Shown piece after piece: positions 1 through 12,472 of a stretch of 64,000 bases of DNA. Within the stretch, counting starts at the first letter, position 1. Each line of letters begins with the position of its first letter. A model generated the notes under the pieces. The model ran no database searches, was not told the origin of the DNA, and was given only the letters and a program-made list of their open reading frames with translations. The position numbers and the translations under genes are program-made. The stretch is from Bisporella sp. PMI_857 (taxonomy: Eukaryota; Ascomycota; Leotiomycetes; Helotiales; Helotiaceae). Location of the stretch: contig JAJSPD010000014.1 in assembly GCA_021307315.1 (NCBI GenBank), positions 434,001 through 498,000 of the forward strand, in the 5' to 3' direction.

Positions 1-418
1 GGAATCACAAGAGCAGGCATATTGAAGGTTTGGCGTACCAAAGAAGGTGTGAATTTGGTTGCTTTCGAGGAGATATCAGAATTGTTCTGGGTCTGGCAAG
101 TGCCAAAGGAACAATGGCTATGGGTGATGCATCTGGGGCATTCAAGGAATCATTTGGCTGCGTGGATTGTTGTATGAATGGTAGTAGTGATGAGACGTTG
201 GGGGTATACAGAGCAAGCAATGAGTACAAAGGAAAGAAAGAGAGATAATAGGGTTTGAGGTTTGAGTGAAGTGTTGTCAGCAGAGCTCTGAGATGAGCAA
301 TACAGTCCAGCAGTAAAGCAGGAACAGTGAGTCCGGAGGATCTTTGTTTGAGATGATCACAGCGAGGCGTCCACTACTCAGCCAGGCGAACTTCCCAGTC
401 AATGGCATGCTTGTCCAT

Positions 419-586
419 GGGGGGGGGGTGTGCCCAGGCTAGGGACGCTGGCTAGTGTACAGGGTGTCTGGGTCTGAGTAACAATGATGATTGGGGGGGA
501 AGGGTAGTCTAAACCGATTTCAGTCAAGCTAGTGCTCGGGAGTGGGTGAGCTAGGATGAATCAGGCCACGGCGGGGGGGGGGGGGG
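419..586. repeat. Cluster of poly-G runs
   Basis: Three long G runs lie within 170 bases: about 10 G at 419-428, about 7 near 493-499, and 14 G at 573-586. Such runs can form G-quadruplexes and are also prone to sequencing length error. No gene overlaps them that I can support. Confidence 0.8.
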
Positions 587-1536
587 AGTGTTGGTGGGAC
601 TGGAAAGGCTCAGGGCTTCAGGGCCCCAGGGCAGGGTATCCAGCGTTGACAGGGCATCACATATCATTAATAAGCCTAAAGGGGCATCGTGAGCTGTAAA
701 TAGACTTCCACTCGGTGGGGAGGGGGATAGAGGATGATAAATAATGGATGATAATGGTACAGTACAGCACAATAGAGTAGAGTAGGATATCTACCTCTCT
801 GAGTTGATGCTGGTGATGATTATGAAAGGTTTACCAAAGTTAGTAACCAGCCTATAAGGATTCGTGATACCCAAACCCAAGCTCGGTGTATGACAGCACC
901 TCCCCATTTTATACAACACATCACCATCCTTCCTCTGACTGCCCATCCGCCCGTTACTGTACTGGGTTGGGGGCAGCAGTGGAAGAAATCTTGGGCGGCC
1001 ATCCGGGCAACACAACCCAACCCAACGCAATGAAGAGCAGAGCAAAGCAAAGCCAGTCAGTGCCTATACTTATTTCCAGTCGGTACTGGATGGTCAGAAC
1101 ATGCACTGTAACACTGGCAGGGCACACCCCATTACCAGAAGCAGCAGGCGGGGGTTGTCTTCGCCTTAAGAGGGCATCAAAGGGGCAGCAAGTACTCTTG
1201 AGCAGCAAGCAGCATGTATCATTCCATTCTATAAAATAAATACATTACAAGTACGACCTGCATCCCCGCCGTGCGGATCGGGAACGGTGCCCTATTCTTC
1301 ATCCAGCGGTAGCTGAGTACACACACCCATCTCTCGCTATCATGCTGCGCGAGGTACCCTATTTCGCCCCATAGAGCGAGAATCGTCGTGTTCGGTGCGC
1401 TTACATATCAGAGCCAAGATGAAAGCAATAATCAAAACCCAAGGGAGATTTCGGAACCACGCTTTCTTTACTTGTGACAAGCCAGAGCTCAAACCCCACC
1501 TCCTCTAGCGATAGCGACAGCGAACAAAAGAACCAC

Positions 1537-1556
1537 ACCAGACCAGACCAGACCAG
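1537..1556. repeat. Short pentanucleotide tandem repeat (ACCAG)n
   Basis: Four perfect copies of ACCAG lie head to tail. It sits in the gene-free left part of the window and has no visible coding context. Confidence 0.8.
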
Positions 1557-4500
1557 CGAAAAGATTAAATACACTGGACAGCTGGAGTTCGTCTGGACTC
1601 TTGCAATTCGCTAGCCGGTACCTGACGAATCCCTTCCGTGGATCAATAACAGGCACGGTACATAGTATAGTATGGTACAGGAAAGTCGAGGATGGCGGGG
1701 TTGTCAGGATGCAGGAAGTCCACGCCGGTCACATACTAGACCTCAATACCCACCAACTCAGAGTCAAGTGATCCTAAACCATCTGAACATCCTGAGTAAT
1801 TCCACCATCTGGCAGACAATAATAGACGCTGGATATTAATTGCGGAGGGGATGTACCCCATATTCCAGTATGATTGCCAATTATCCAGGCCATTTGAGAT
1901 GAGATAGATTAATTCGGTGAAGGAGACGGAGCAAATGGGAAGAGTAAGTAATGCCCAGATGAGTGACCCGCAATGTATCATCAGGCACAAAGCATAGCTC
2001 CCGTTTCTCCCATCCGGCTAGTCGAGCACGAGGAAAAGGATGTGGAGGAGAGTACCACCTACCACCTGCCACCTGCCAGCCTCCCCTACTACTACTACCA
2101 CTGCTGCCGCCGCTACTACTGCGATAAAATGCTCCGGACCTCGCTATCGCTCGGCCATTCGTAGCTATGAGCTTCCATATTCTAGCATTACAACGAGGTC
2201 CACTGCGAGGTCCACTGCGCGACGGCCCTCTCGAAGAAACGACGCATTTTCGTTACTGGGGACCATAATGACATGACTTTTTCCAACACTTTCCACATCA
2301 TTCGTCATGACTTGCCTTGACGGTGAATTAGCTTTTCTTAGGGCGCCAACGTAAAGACAGCCGACCTAACGAAGGACCAAAAGACCGACCCAGATCGCTT
2401 GGAGACTTTGCTCTAGCTTCTCTAGCTTCTCTACAGGAATACAGGAACAAAACATCAAGGTTTCGAAACAAGACATGAAGATCGTCGAAAGATTCTGACA
2501 CAACTTAACGTCTGATCATAAGATCCTGACGTGGATCTTATCCCTTTGCTCTGCCCTGGCATCCTTAATTCATATACCATTCATCATATATATCAAAGTT
2601 GCCTCCTGTTACAGCATACCACCACCAGCCTTAATCTCCTTGTATTAACTTGAGGTTTTATTTACAGTAAAACCCTTCCAAACGTCATGTGTAACCTTGC
2701 CCAATCCCTTAGTCACCAAACTTATGTATCCATGACATGACTGATCTCTGATGCCCCAGGCTTTTGCTTCTCACTAACATCGGTTACCCAGAATCAGCTG
2801 TCGCTTTCTTCTCTTTTCTCTCCTCTCCCGCACAAAGGCCCGATGGAAGCTACAGTTTGGTCAGCGGAACGAGGGGGTGGAGGAGGAGGAGGCGCATCAA
2901 TAACCAATCGCCCGTCCTATCTCGCGCCGGCGCAAGCCTCAATTCTTGACATTGGCAACATCGGGCTACAAGTCGTCGTTACTAACGGTTCGGTTTCTTG
3001 CCTGTTATTGGAGGTTCAAACGATGTTCAATCCTTAACATTTATTGGCGAAGTGCTAATATTCAGGTAATGTGATGGTGGCCAAGACCTGATACAATCGG
3101 TTTGAGGGCAAATCCTCGTCAGGGAAAAAGCATCGACACAAAACCGCCCGCTGATCATCATGCCTTCGTTGGACAGCCGCCTTATTACCTTGTCGGCTGA
3201 CTCAGATTTCTTTGCTTGCAAAGAATCTGTATTGCAGAAAGCCTCAAACATTCTCACAATTCCATATAGCTTGCTGGTAGATGATTAAACACCCCCCTCC
3301 CCCCACGGAACATCCACTCTACGGGCCATCTCATCCGAATCTTGAAGAGAGTGGCAAGTCGCCTTTGCTAATCCCGCTCTTCATCCAGGGACCTTTCGGA
3401 TACCGGCTTCTTCCCGGACGCTGCATATAATAAATGCGGTTTCTCCGAAAAGCAAAACATTTCAACGACTTGGAATCATGATTCGCTCTTTTTCCGTGAA
3501 CGCCTCCTCCATACTCCTGCTCGGATTTAAAGTGGCTTGGTCATGATATCTCACGAATTCGAGTACAGGGCTGAAATAAACTTCACATTTCAGGTTCCTC
3601 CGTATTGCTGACATTTCTTCCGTGCCACGCTGGACACGTTTTTCTGCCGACTTTTACTACCAAAAGGTTGGTGAAAGGCACAGGCTCACAGAGCTTGTAC
3701 AACGTTGATTGCGGAGGTAGGCACATCGAATGTAACATGACTGGAATCTCACACCGATGCCTTTTACAGTAGGATGCAGGCAGGAAAGGCGAGGTTTGCC
3801 TGCTTGCTTGCCTAGGCAGACGCATCACACTTATTCATGTGAGAGAAGGCTATGGATGGCTAATCGGATGTCGCTGCATCCTTGACGGCATGATAAAATG
3901 GGTGTTCGAGGAATAATTTATCTGAATGGAAAATGTCGAGATAATAATTCGGCCACGAAACCTCGGTCCACAATGTTTCCACACATTGTCTGACAGCATG
4001 ATATCGAGACCCCAACCCCACACCCATCGACAGATCATTCTTACACGAACCTAAAGGAACGCCTTTCAATAGCTTATGCCTCGTTATGCCAGCTTGATCA
4101 TAAAAAGAAGGGGAAACCCCATTAAAATGTCAACTCTAAAAGATATATGCTCTTTAAAAAAATATCAATGATCTTCCTTTTCCACTCCCCCGACTTTCGC
4201 GATTATCCGCCAGGGAAAAAAAAAAGTATTTCCCTCGCTACCACAGCGTCGGACTACTGCGCGTAGGTTTCTGTTCTGTTCCTGCTTTCATGACTGGCCG
4301 CATCTTATTTTGTCATTCGTACAACCACACCTCCTTGCCGTCGTCCAATCGAAGACAACTTCTTTTCCACTATGTTTGTCCTAATCAATAAAACCCACAG
4401 ATGTGCGATCACGTTACATCCATGCAAAAGGCACAATGGGTTGCAGGGATTTCGTCTCGGATACGCCTTTATGATGATATCAGGCAAAAAGGGTTTTTCG

Positions 4501-4587
4501 GTATGTTTATATATAGACTCATTTCAATTTTTTTATTAATTTTTTTCATCTACTTGATTGAAGCGAGGGAGGCTGCCGCACCCGCGA

Positions 4588-4663
4588 GGTGTTTATGGCC
4601 AATGCGATTCTTGATGGAAGAATTGCAATGGATCTGGGTATTGTCTGGATAGAAGTATGCGTA
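4588..4663 (+). repeat. Dispersed repeat, copy A
   Basis: This segment shares the blocks TTATGGCCAA, TTCTTGATGGAAGAATTGCAA and (T/C)AGAAGTA with copies at 9451-9525 (minus), 20931-21001 and 25264-25340. Copies differ mainly by transitions. No coding function is apparent. It is probably a fragment of an old transposable element. Confidence 0.6.
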
Positions 4664-5460
4664 GCGCGTATAGCGAGTATTGTATTTCCCGCCTCCACCC
4701 TCCCCCCCTCCCCTTCCCGTAATAAGTAAAACGATGGAAGCTCTTATGTAAGACAAGCCATCTGCTCATGGACCCTTCGTACAATTGGAACTTCATGGAC
4801 CTCCCGGGTTCCTGCAGGGCCCTTCACGTGACTGGTCATGTAGTCTATCGGTTCCTCAACCGCATCTCATAATACTTTATCAGCGACTATCCAGCTATTC
4901 CCCAACTTTCCCTTAGATTCAATGCCGTCCTGGGAAGCACTCGCCCCGGAGAGTAAATGTCCCCAGGGGGGATAATGCTCACGGACTGTTCGTAACCCCA
5001 TATCCCTTTCCTCGGTATTTTACTTGCAGGTTCGTTTTGGGTTACACACACCCCAACCCGTAGATCGCATTCGCCCCAGCCAACATCATTTCTTGATATA
5101 CTTCAGCGCATATCGCAAGAGGATATTGCATGGGGAAGGCGCAGCCTCGGATTCGCGGCCATACCAGGTAGTCCTCCGCCGAAACGAGCGTCCATTTCCC
5201 ACCTGCAAAATGCTCAGAGCTTGTCAGATAACGGCCGCATGGCACCGGTCCAGGACGAGATTGGAACGAGGGCCTGGGTTGAAGCCGGCTGTGGTATATA
5301 GCTTGACGGTGAGCATTCAATGGGTAGCTGGGTGGATATGAGCAGCAGGTGCATTTAGATAGTATGAGACATTTCAGGCCTCCCCAATATCATGCATCCT
5401 TGAAAAAAAAAACAAAAAAAACAATAACCTTTTTGTGTTATCCTGAGCCAGCTGATTGAT

Positions 5461-6380
5461 TCATATCATTCCGCTGTAACGCAAGCTTATCGATTGCTTC
5501 AACCTGGGCTCCTCTTTGATTTGGTAGTAGGCACGCCGTAAGTCGTATTGTGTCTTAGGGAACCGTTTGTAGACTCCAGCACCCGCCCCAATTCCAGTAT
5601 CGTAGCCTGTTGCATTCAACGGTTTAATGTGGAATTTCTGAAAGCGACGAAGCCTGTCAAAAATCTTAGCTGTTTGCATCCTGATACGGCTATAGCTTCG
5701 CGAACCGCCTCCTTTCCGCCCCGTTATCAGCAGCCCATAACGAAGGAATCCTTAAGCTCGGCCACGGCGGTCCGAACCTTGGTCAAACTCGGCTGGATCT
5801 ACCATCCCATACGTTTACAACAATCCGTGATGGTTCTGTTCGCACATCGGCGTTTTGCGGTTCCAAGGCAGCATCATGTCTCGGATTTTTTTGATTTTTT
5901 TGCTTTTCGTCTCAGCCCCGTCATATTTATAGCATAACCTCGTTGTTTCGCGCACTATCGATTCTCGCCTTCTCGCTCGATTCAAGGCTGTCATTGTCCT
6001 CTGGAAGCTTAGATAGGGACCAACCGCCAGCAACTGTTCCTGGACACTGAAACATTTTTGACACGCTACATTGGAAAACAGGGCACGATGGCAGCTGATT
6101 GCCAGGCAATTATGCAAGTGATTTGCTTCGGCTCGGGATCGACGAATACGTTATCAAGGTGAAGGTCTAGATGCTTATGTGTTGGCAAGTGTGTATCGTC
6201 TGTCCCTAAGCTTGGCTACAGCTGGAGCGAGCTTAAGATGCCGATCTAGAAGATCAAGCGCTCCGTCGGGCAATTCGGGTTCTCTAAGGGATCGATGATA
6301 GTTTATATGAGGGCTGGCGTGCATCTTGATAAACCGCATCTCAGTTGAATAAATTGCAAGTTTTGAAGAAACTTGCAATA
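5461..6380 (-). pseudogene. Aminoglycoside-phosphotransferase (APH)-like pseudogene
   Basis: Fragments of a fungal APH-family (kinase-like fold) protein appear in order on the minus strand but in shifting frames. Near 6200-6290 the translation reads ALDLLDRHLKLAP. It is followed around 6080-6170 by HLDLHLDNVFVDPEP and then ITCIIAWQSAAIVP. These correspond to the Brenner-type catalytic loop (H-x-D-L-H-x-D-N) and the following IIDWQ metal-binding motif, whose Asp is replaced by Ala here. Further down (about 5930-6010) LPEDNDSLESSEKARI resembles the family's C-terminal helical part. Stops follow VPCFPM and WRLVPI, and at least two frame changes are needed. The 5' third (glycine-rich loop) was not found. 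It is a relic and not expected to be active; such phosphotransferases are abundant, expanded families in filamentous fungi. Confidence 0.6.
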
Positions 6381-8014
6381 ACAGGCACCTTTACTAAAGG
6401 CCATTGTAACTACAGCTTTCGGGAGTTGCTAAAATTCGAATTTGATATACCTTTCTGACAGCCGTGCAGACTCGTTATATCCATGTTAGGCTGGCGATAA
6501 CGCAGAACGCACAAACAACTATGGAAGGGTGTCAAATAAGCATCCAGCGATTCCTTGTGTATCTATAACGTTTCACCTCTAAAATAACTTCCACTAAAAA
6601 CATTAGTGTCGCCAAAAGAGAAGGTGTGTGATATATAATAGTTCCGCTAGACCTCTCGGCACTGAGAGGCATTGTTACTGAGCGGCTCGCACTTTGCCGT
6701 TGGTATTAAAGTTGCAAACATTACCCAATTCCACGGCCGAATGCTGAAAAGGCAATATCCAAGAATCAAAGAGGCGGCGATCATGCATCTCAGCCTTATT
6801 TTGAGAAGGGAGTTTTTAAGAAAAAAATGACATGTTAAAAGCAATATCACCGCTCAACGTTACGAAATAGATAGTATTGTTAGTTTCTTTGGTATTAGTT
6901 CAGTGGAAAGGCCTTCTATTGGTCATTTAATCTCAATAGGCTCTATTAATCCGCCGGATTCTGGGTGGTATTCGAATTCAAAGTTGCAAAAAACTTGTAG
7001 CAATTCTTTGGAGGCCTCAAACCTTGCCAGCCTTTGTATATATATTCCTCCAGCCGCGCCTTGACAACTTCGGCTTATCCGTCTTTGAATCTAAATTCTC
7101 GGCGCTACCGTCCCTCAACTAGTCCTGAATGTCCCACTAAGCATCTGAATAGTTGCTAAAACATGGCGGTTTTCGCCGCGGCGCTTAACTGCAGAAGCGT
7201 GCTGCAGGCGTCAACGAGGCCAGAAGATTGAGGAGGGAGTGAGGTGGTGGCGTCAAGGTAGCCGCCGGTCTCGCAGGTGACTGGGCTAAACAAAGGCTAC
7301 AGAGGCTACTGCGGATGACCGTTGAGCCTGAGCGAGGCTTCCTTGAAAAATCCCACCACATGTGTTCGAAACCACTGTTGCAAGTCTGCTGGAACATGAT
7401 ATCTCTGCATCAGCGGGAGAGGTATCAATAAACTGCATTGTATTAAGTGTCAGTGGTAATCACTACCGGTGACTGAGAGTTTCTATTGGAAGGAGTGTAT
7501 ATGTTTATTGCGATTGATTAAAGGCAAAATTAAAGCGCTTGGAACATCTAAAAAAAGCAAAAAGAATTCTTGGTCTACCTGCTACTAACAAGGTAAAGTG
7601 TCCGCTAGTGATATTATATCCGAAGTGCATCATAAAATGTGTTTGAAGAGAGAAGCTATCCCACTGGCAAGGATGTTCCAGAAGCTGAAATATTGAGGCT
7701 TGAGTCTTGTATTCGTTAGCAAGAAAAATAAATAAACCCCGGGATATTCCATTGAGCCCAGCGCTTGCACGTCCATTTTTCAAACAGAAGATGTTCGTTG
7801 TGGACTCATCGGCAACACGCCTGAGAGAGCTCCCACTACCATGACCACTTATCCCTTGACGCTGCAAAGCATGTTCGTTGCATGTCTATAATCATGATCA
7901 GTTCTAAGTTTTCACTTCCTCGATTTTGATCTCTTCTCAGCCAATACCTTCAAAAGCAATGATGAGCCTTCAACGCTCCCTCTCAGGCAGAACATTCAAC
8001 GTATAACACAGCCT
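6381..8014. other. No confident gene; one unassigned open frame
   Basis: This AT-rich stretch lies between two pseudogenes. The only frame worth noting is minus-strand 7505-7867 (120 codons, including the segment LLEHPCQWDSFSLQTHFMM). It has the feel of degraded protein-coding sequence, possibly a cytochrome P450 middle region, but I cannot support an assignment. Nothing else is seen. Confidence 0.3.
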
Positions 8015-8909
8015 CTATGCTGACTTAAACCATTCACCCTGTAGGAGTTCTTTCGAGGTCGGTCTGTCTCTTGGATCCAGATTCATGTTCTTGAGTATGA
8101 ACGGCTTATCGTCTTTCGAAATCTCTCACAGTAATGCGACCGAAGGGCTTCATCTTCGCCAGTGGCACGCCATGCATGACATAGGTCAGAATAGCTAATG
8201 TCTCATCATCTGCGATATCCTTATACGATAACGGGAATGGCCCAAACCACTGGTGCTGCCTCAACTAATTCTCACCCAAATCAAGGTTATGAGCTGTGCA
8301 TGACTAGAGACTTATTAGACCTGGTATATAAAAAAAGAGTGAATGACGGAGTTGAAATCAAGCACTTACCATCGTGCCGAGGGACCAAATATCTGTAGGA
8401 GTATCCCATCTTATTTGGAGCTGCGCTTCAAGGCTCCGCCATATGGGTGCCTCAATGATATCACGATCCTTCGAGAAGACAAAATCGACACGCACAGTGT
8501 TTCTGCAGTCGACCAACTAAACGTCAGCGAAATGGATATCCCCCTGTCCATATTTTATCAAGACGTTGTCCGGCATAATATCTATAGTTCAACCTGGATT
8601 AGAGTTTTCAATACACTGGAGCAGACTCACCAACTTAATACCTGTATGTGCATAACCAGCCTCGTGTAAAACTTTTAAAGCTTCTAGGGTCTTTTTTGCA
8701 ACCTGCTTGATCTCGAGACTAGTAAGCTGTTGAGCTACAGAGGCATTTAGAAGATCATCGTCAAGGTGTTTCAACACAAGAGTAGCCAGATCGGACGGAC
8801 CTTCTATCTCGTCGATCAGCGGGCGGAAAGAAGATATCCGGGATTGGAAACTTTTGCGAATATAACATTCGCTCTCGAGGCGGAAATGACAGACGCTTTT
8901 GATCAAACA
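8015..8909 (-). pseudogene. Protein kinase (SRPK-like fungal family) pseudogene
   Basis: Read on the minus strand, a eukaryotic-kinase-like domain appears over three exon-like blocks. Block 1 (about 8632-8909) contains LEALKVLHEAGYAHTGIK, the catalytic-loop region with the expected Asp changed to Gly. After a short intron-like gap (GTGAGT to TATAG), block 2 (about 8370-8580) reads PDNVLIKYGQGDIHFADV. A TAG stop at 8517-8519 follows where the family has Gln. Block 2 then continues with PTDIWSLGTM, the region following the APE motif. Block 3 (8015-8220) gives DIADDETLAILTYVMHGVP and LDPRDRPTSKELLQGEWFK, the subdomain XI end, after a frameshift. The glycine loop and Lys are not visible. The lost catalytic Asp, the stop and the frameshift mean it is dead. 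The stop is a CpA-to-TpA type change, as RIP makes. The family identity is inferred from remembered motif order. Confidence 0.75.
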
Positions 8910-10198
8910 GTTTGCTCACTCTGGTTGCTTTGAACTCACGCGCCAGCCGGGGACCCTAAGGACACAATAAATATATCTCGTACGCTGCTAGCCAAATAGA
9001 TTCATGGAGCTACTTCGCGCTAGTGTACGTGCTCGTTCTGCCTTTAAGAAGCCGGCCTAGCCGGAGGAGAGAATCCATGGCTGAAAAGTCAATTAGGGTT
9101 CAAACAGCAGTAGCCAAACTTCTTATTTCAATCTTACTGTGATTAGACTGAAAAAGTAGAGATCACTGAGAAAGTAAACTATGAAGTGGATGGAGAACAA
9201 AATTGCCGTCCAATCCTTGCATTAGCGAGTGCAAAGTGCTACCGGATGACAAGGTTTGTACGACTAGGGATTCTAAAAAGCGAAGATCACTCCGCGTATC
9301 TTCATCCTTCGTAGCTCCGTGGGCCTAGAGGGTCCATAGATCTAACACTAAGGAGGTCCTATATAAATAATTAGCTTTTAGAAGTAGGAGTTTCGTGCTC
9401 AATCCAAATAGTATTCTCTTTGCTAGTCACAGGGTTATGCAATATACATGTGCTATACACCTACTTCTATATCGACAATACTAGGCCATTGTAATATTTT
9501 ATCAAGGATTGCCTTGGCCGTAACATATAAGCAATGAAGTCGAGTTTAGAGGCCGCGTCTTATTGATCTAAACTTCTAATGCAACGTAAATCTTAGGTCT
9601 GTTGAGGTTAATGCATAATGGACGGTGTTGTTGTTATTGCGATTATGATTATGATATTTGGACATGAATTTGCCGGTAAGTTGCAGTATACATAACAATT
9701 TTTCCCATTATGGTCCAGATAACGGTTACGTATAGCGACAATACCAAACATGCCGTTGCGAAAGGGATATGCTAGCGCAATTTCTAACCTCTTTATGTAA
9801 ATGCCCCTTCGCTCTCGCTTAGGCCACTACACAGTTCGAATTCGTTAAAACTTCATCCCTTCTACTTTTGCTTGGGTTTAAGGGTGCGCCAGGTGACGTA
9901 TTTAGCCACTCTCTGTCTAGTACTGTCGAAACTTATGGATCACGGTTCTGCTTAAGTTGTTTTTAGTACTTCATTGCGGTTTTCTAGCGAGCTGCTGATA
10001 CATAACGTAACTAGTGGCAATGATTTAAAGCTAACTTAGTTGGGAATGCAATACACCTAAGTACTTGGCTTGGAGAGTGTCCGCAGAAGGTCGTACGTAA
10101 TGCGTAGTCAGTGAAACTGCAATTCTTAAAGCAGAGATGGCGGTGGATGGAGGGATGTGACTTGGAGTAGAGGGAAGTTCAAATGAAGTGGTGTATTA
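8910..10198. other. AT-rich intergenic stretch without genes
   Basis: No open frame of note on either strand. It contains a minus-strand copy of the dispersed repeat (9451-9525) and many TA-rich words, suggesting decayed, possibly RIP-mutated sequence. Confidence 0.5.
9451..9525 (-). repeat. Dispersed repeat, copy B (inverted)
   Basis: Reverse-complemented, this reads GTTACGGCCAAGGCAATCCT, then TGATAAAATATTACAATGG, then ATAGAAGTAGGTGTAT. It matches copies A, C and D in order and spacing. Confidence 0.65.
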
Positions 10199-10370
10199 CA
10201 GTCAAACCCAGTTATATCGGAACGCTCGGCGCCAAACCAACTTTCCATATACAGAGGTTTCCGATATAACGGGGTCCACTATAGCTACCTAAAGCTCGGC
10301 GGATCCAAGGTTCATTCCGATATACAGAGGTTTCCGATATAGCGAGTTCCAATATAACTAGGTTTGACTG
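10199..10370. mobile_element. 172-bp pogo/Tc1-type MITE
   Basis: The element begins CAGTCAAACCCAGTTATAT and ends with the inverted complement CAGTCAAACCTAGTTATAT (one mismatch in 19). It is flanked by TA on both sides (10197-10198 and 10371-10372), the target duplication of Tc1/mariner/pogo elements. Inside, ACAGAGGTTTCCGATATA occurs twice in direct orientation and pairs with its complement near the left end, so the single strand could fold almost end to end. It has no coding capacity. A transposase in trans would be required; none is in this window. Confidence 0.85.
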
Positions 10371-10480
10371 TACTCTGTTTAACTACGTGATAATTGTCCT
10401 AAAGAAAGCGACAAGCTTCCACAATTCTCATTTCTTAGTATATCAACCTCGAACAATACCTAGTCGAGATTGGTTTATCT

Positions 10481-12472
10481 TTGTACCACTGTCTTAAAAG
10501 AGAGGCTCCATATGGCCTCGCTGGGAAAACCCCAGGGCGAATCATTTCCAATGAGAACACCTTAGCGCTTTCCAATCTCAACTTCGACTTTTCATTCTTC
10601 AAAATTAAAGCTCTAATAGAGAGTTCTAGGGATTGGGCGCTGCGCTCTCAACTCAACGATGAACAGGTGCCGAAGGTGGCACCTATCATCAGACAGCTCG
10701 AAGACTCGGAGAGTTGTTTGATCAACTCTTCCCCTCTATGCCAATCTCGTCCGAGCCTATGGTCAGAGATTTCAAAATAATTCTCAAATGCTATCAGTCA
10801 ATCCCTAGGGGTCGAAGGGACACAGTATTTTCGGACAACAAGTTGGTGCAGATAGAACTTCCATATGGGCAGCTGCTACGTCAGGCGCAAGAGCTGTCTC
10901 GGTCCACCCTTTGGCATGTATACTGGCTCGCATCTGGACCGCCGATATGGATTGGCAACCGCAGTTCAATCGAAAAAGAGAGGTGGCGACGGAAGCGTCG
11001 CCGACAGTGGGGTTTTCTGACGATGGGTGGCATTCACTACAATGGACACTTTACTCGATGCTATGGATGCCATCAGTTTGCAGCAAGAATGGGCTAAAAA
11101 AGCGGGCATTGAGAGTAGGAAGAATTATTGCACAGAAGGTCTACGAATATCGAATCAGAACAACATCAGGTTCCCGTCTGACAAGGAAGACTACGGAAGC
11201 TTCAGTCACTTGGGTCGAACCTCCTCCTATGGATATCCAACAACCAGACACCTCCTTTCGGACTAGACTTGTGACTGATTCACTCCACGGGCTTAAACAT
11301 GGAGGAGCGAGTTCTTATAAGCAGGTGTACGGCGATCTCGAGACGGCCCTGTATCATTGTGGGAGTGTGATGGAGGCGTCTCAAACTATCGACCAGGCTC
11401 GGATTAGGGGAGTCGAAGTTGCGTGTGAGTCTGACAGCATCGACCCTGCCAAATTTTTTAATTTTTTTGAAAGAATGCCAGTTCCTCCTGATGACCATTT
11501 CAATCAATCGTTGAGAAGACTTTGTTTGGCCATGGAAGTGTACGAGAACATTCTCAGCATAATTATTTCTCTCCAAGTCATCAATGACGCTCTGTGGAAA
11601 GCACGTCAGGTATCAAAAGGGGGCGATACGAAGCCCGTTAATGGACAATGGGCAAACTGGCGTGCTCTGACAGCAACACGAGTAGAGCGTTCTCTTGTAT
11701 TGCCTACTTCGAGTCTGGCCAATACAACATCTCACCAGACTGCCTTCAAAATTCGATGGCCATATCTTCGGGAGACTCCATTTATCTCTACTGCCCTCAC
11801 AGTGGATCCTCATAAGGGCTCCAAAACATACGGAAATTCGAAGAGTCATTGGAACCGTTGGACACTCTGGAATAGCGATGCTTATCCCACCTACCGATTT
11901 GTTGATTCGAAAATCTAATTGTACCCAATATTGGTTCGTCAATCATGACAAATTCGATGGTAGTTTCGTCAGCAAGTTTCCTCGAACGCAAATGGAGCTG
12001 TCTTTTACCGGCTGGGAACAATTCATCAATTCCAGATCTCGCTGGGGCTACGATAGTGCGGGTTTCTTCCTCGAAACCATGGTGAAGATGCACGGCGCCG
12101 GTGAATGGGTAGTAGATCTAGACATTCTATCCTTCCTCGGCAGCGACCCTATTTGCCGCTGCTACTGTTACTGTGGATTTGATGGCACTACTTGGTCAAA
12201 TTAAACTCAGTGAGCCCACCGAACAGGGGTCCGTCAACTTTGAGATGATGGGACACAGGGCAAAAATCAATGATGAAGCATCTAATGATATGTCCAAGGT
12301 TCCCGATCTTATCGCTATTGGTAATTGGGAAGAACTTTTATGGCGCCAACCCAAGAATATTATTGTACGTGCTCGCGATTACTGGCTGGCAAGGCTTGTC
12401 GTACCGTGCCTGAGCACCAGTTGTAACTTTCCCACATATGTGTTGCCAGACCAAGCGGAGAGAGTATGCTAG
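10481..12472 (+). pseudogene. Broken gene of unknown function
   Basis: Coding-like sequence runs across the whole interval but hops frames: frame 2 (10481-10780), frame 1 (10714-11000), frame 3 (about 10911-11790), frame 1 (about 11695-12200), frame 2 (12173-12472). Successive frames overlap instead of being separated by clear GT-AG introns, which argues for indels in one ancestral reading frame. At about 10705 the reading LEDSES in one frame continues sensibly as LFDQLFPSMP in another. Recognisable style near the 3' end includes GTVGHSGIAMLIPPTDLLIR, LSFTGWEQFIN, GEWVVDLDIL and later IGNWEELLWRQP. I associate these with an uncharacterised fungal family but cannot name a domain. If a few of the joins are real introns, it could instead be a rapidly evolving live gene. 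Confidence 0.45.

Larger units (their letters stand above)
1..5460. other. No supported gene; possible long regulatory region
   Basis: Both strands were read and no open frame resembles a known protein. The short frames here have repetitive or biased composition. The stretch is rich in homopolymer runs, CT-rich tracts and short tandem repeats, and is less AT-rich than what follows. That is what long upstream regions of regulated fungal genes often look like. A frame on the minus strand reaches the left edge (about 5-229), so the 5' end of a gene may lie just outside. This is inference only. The region also holds one copy of a dispersed repeat (4588-4663). Confidence 0.4.

Noticed and set aside
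5042..5320. Overlapping 92- and 105-codon frames on both strands near 5.0-5.3 kb
   Set aside because: No recognisable motif on either strand and no splice-compatible neighbours; mirrored frames of this size occur by chance in GC-balanced DNA.
7505..7867. 120-codon minus-strand frame as a cytochrome P450 fragment
   Set aside because: Only a vague resemblance to the P450 middle region; no haem loop, ExxR or I-helix motif nearby.
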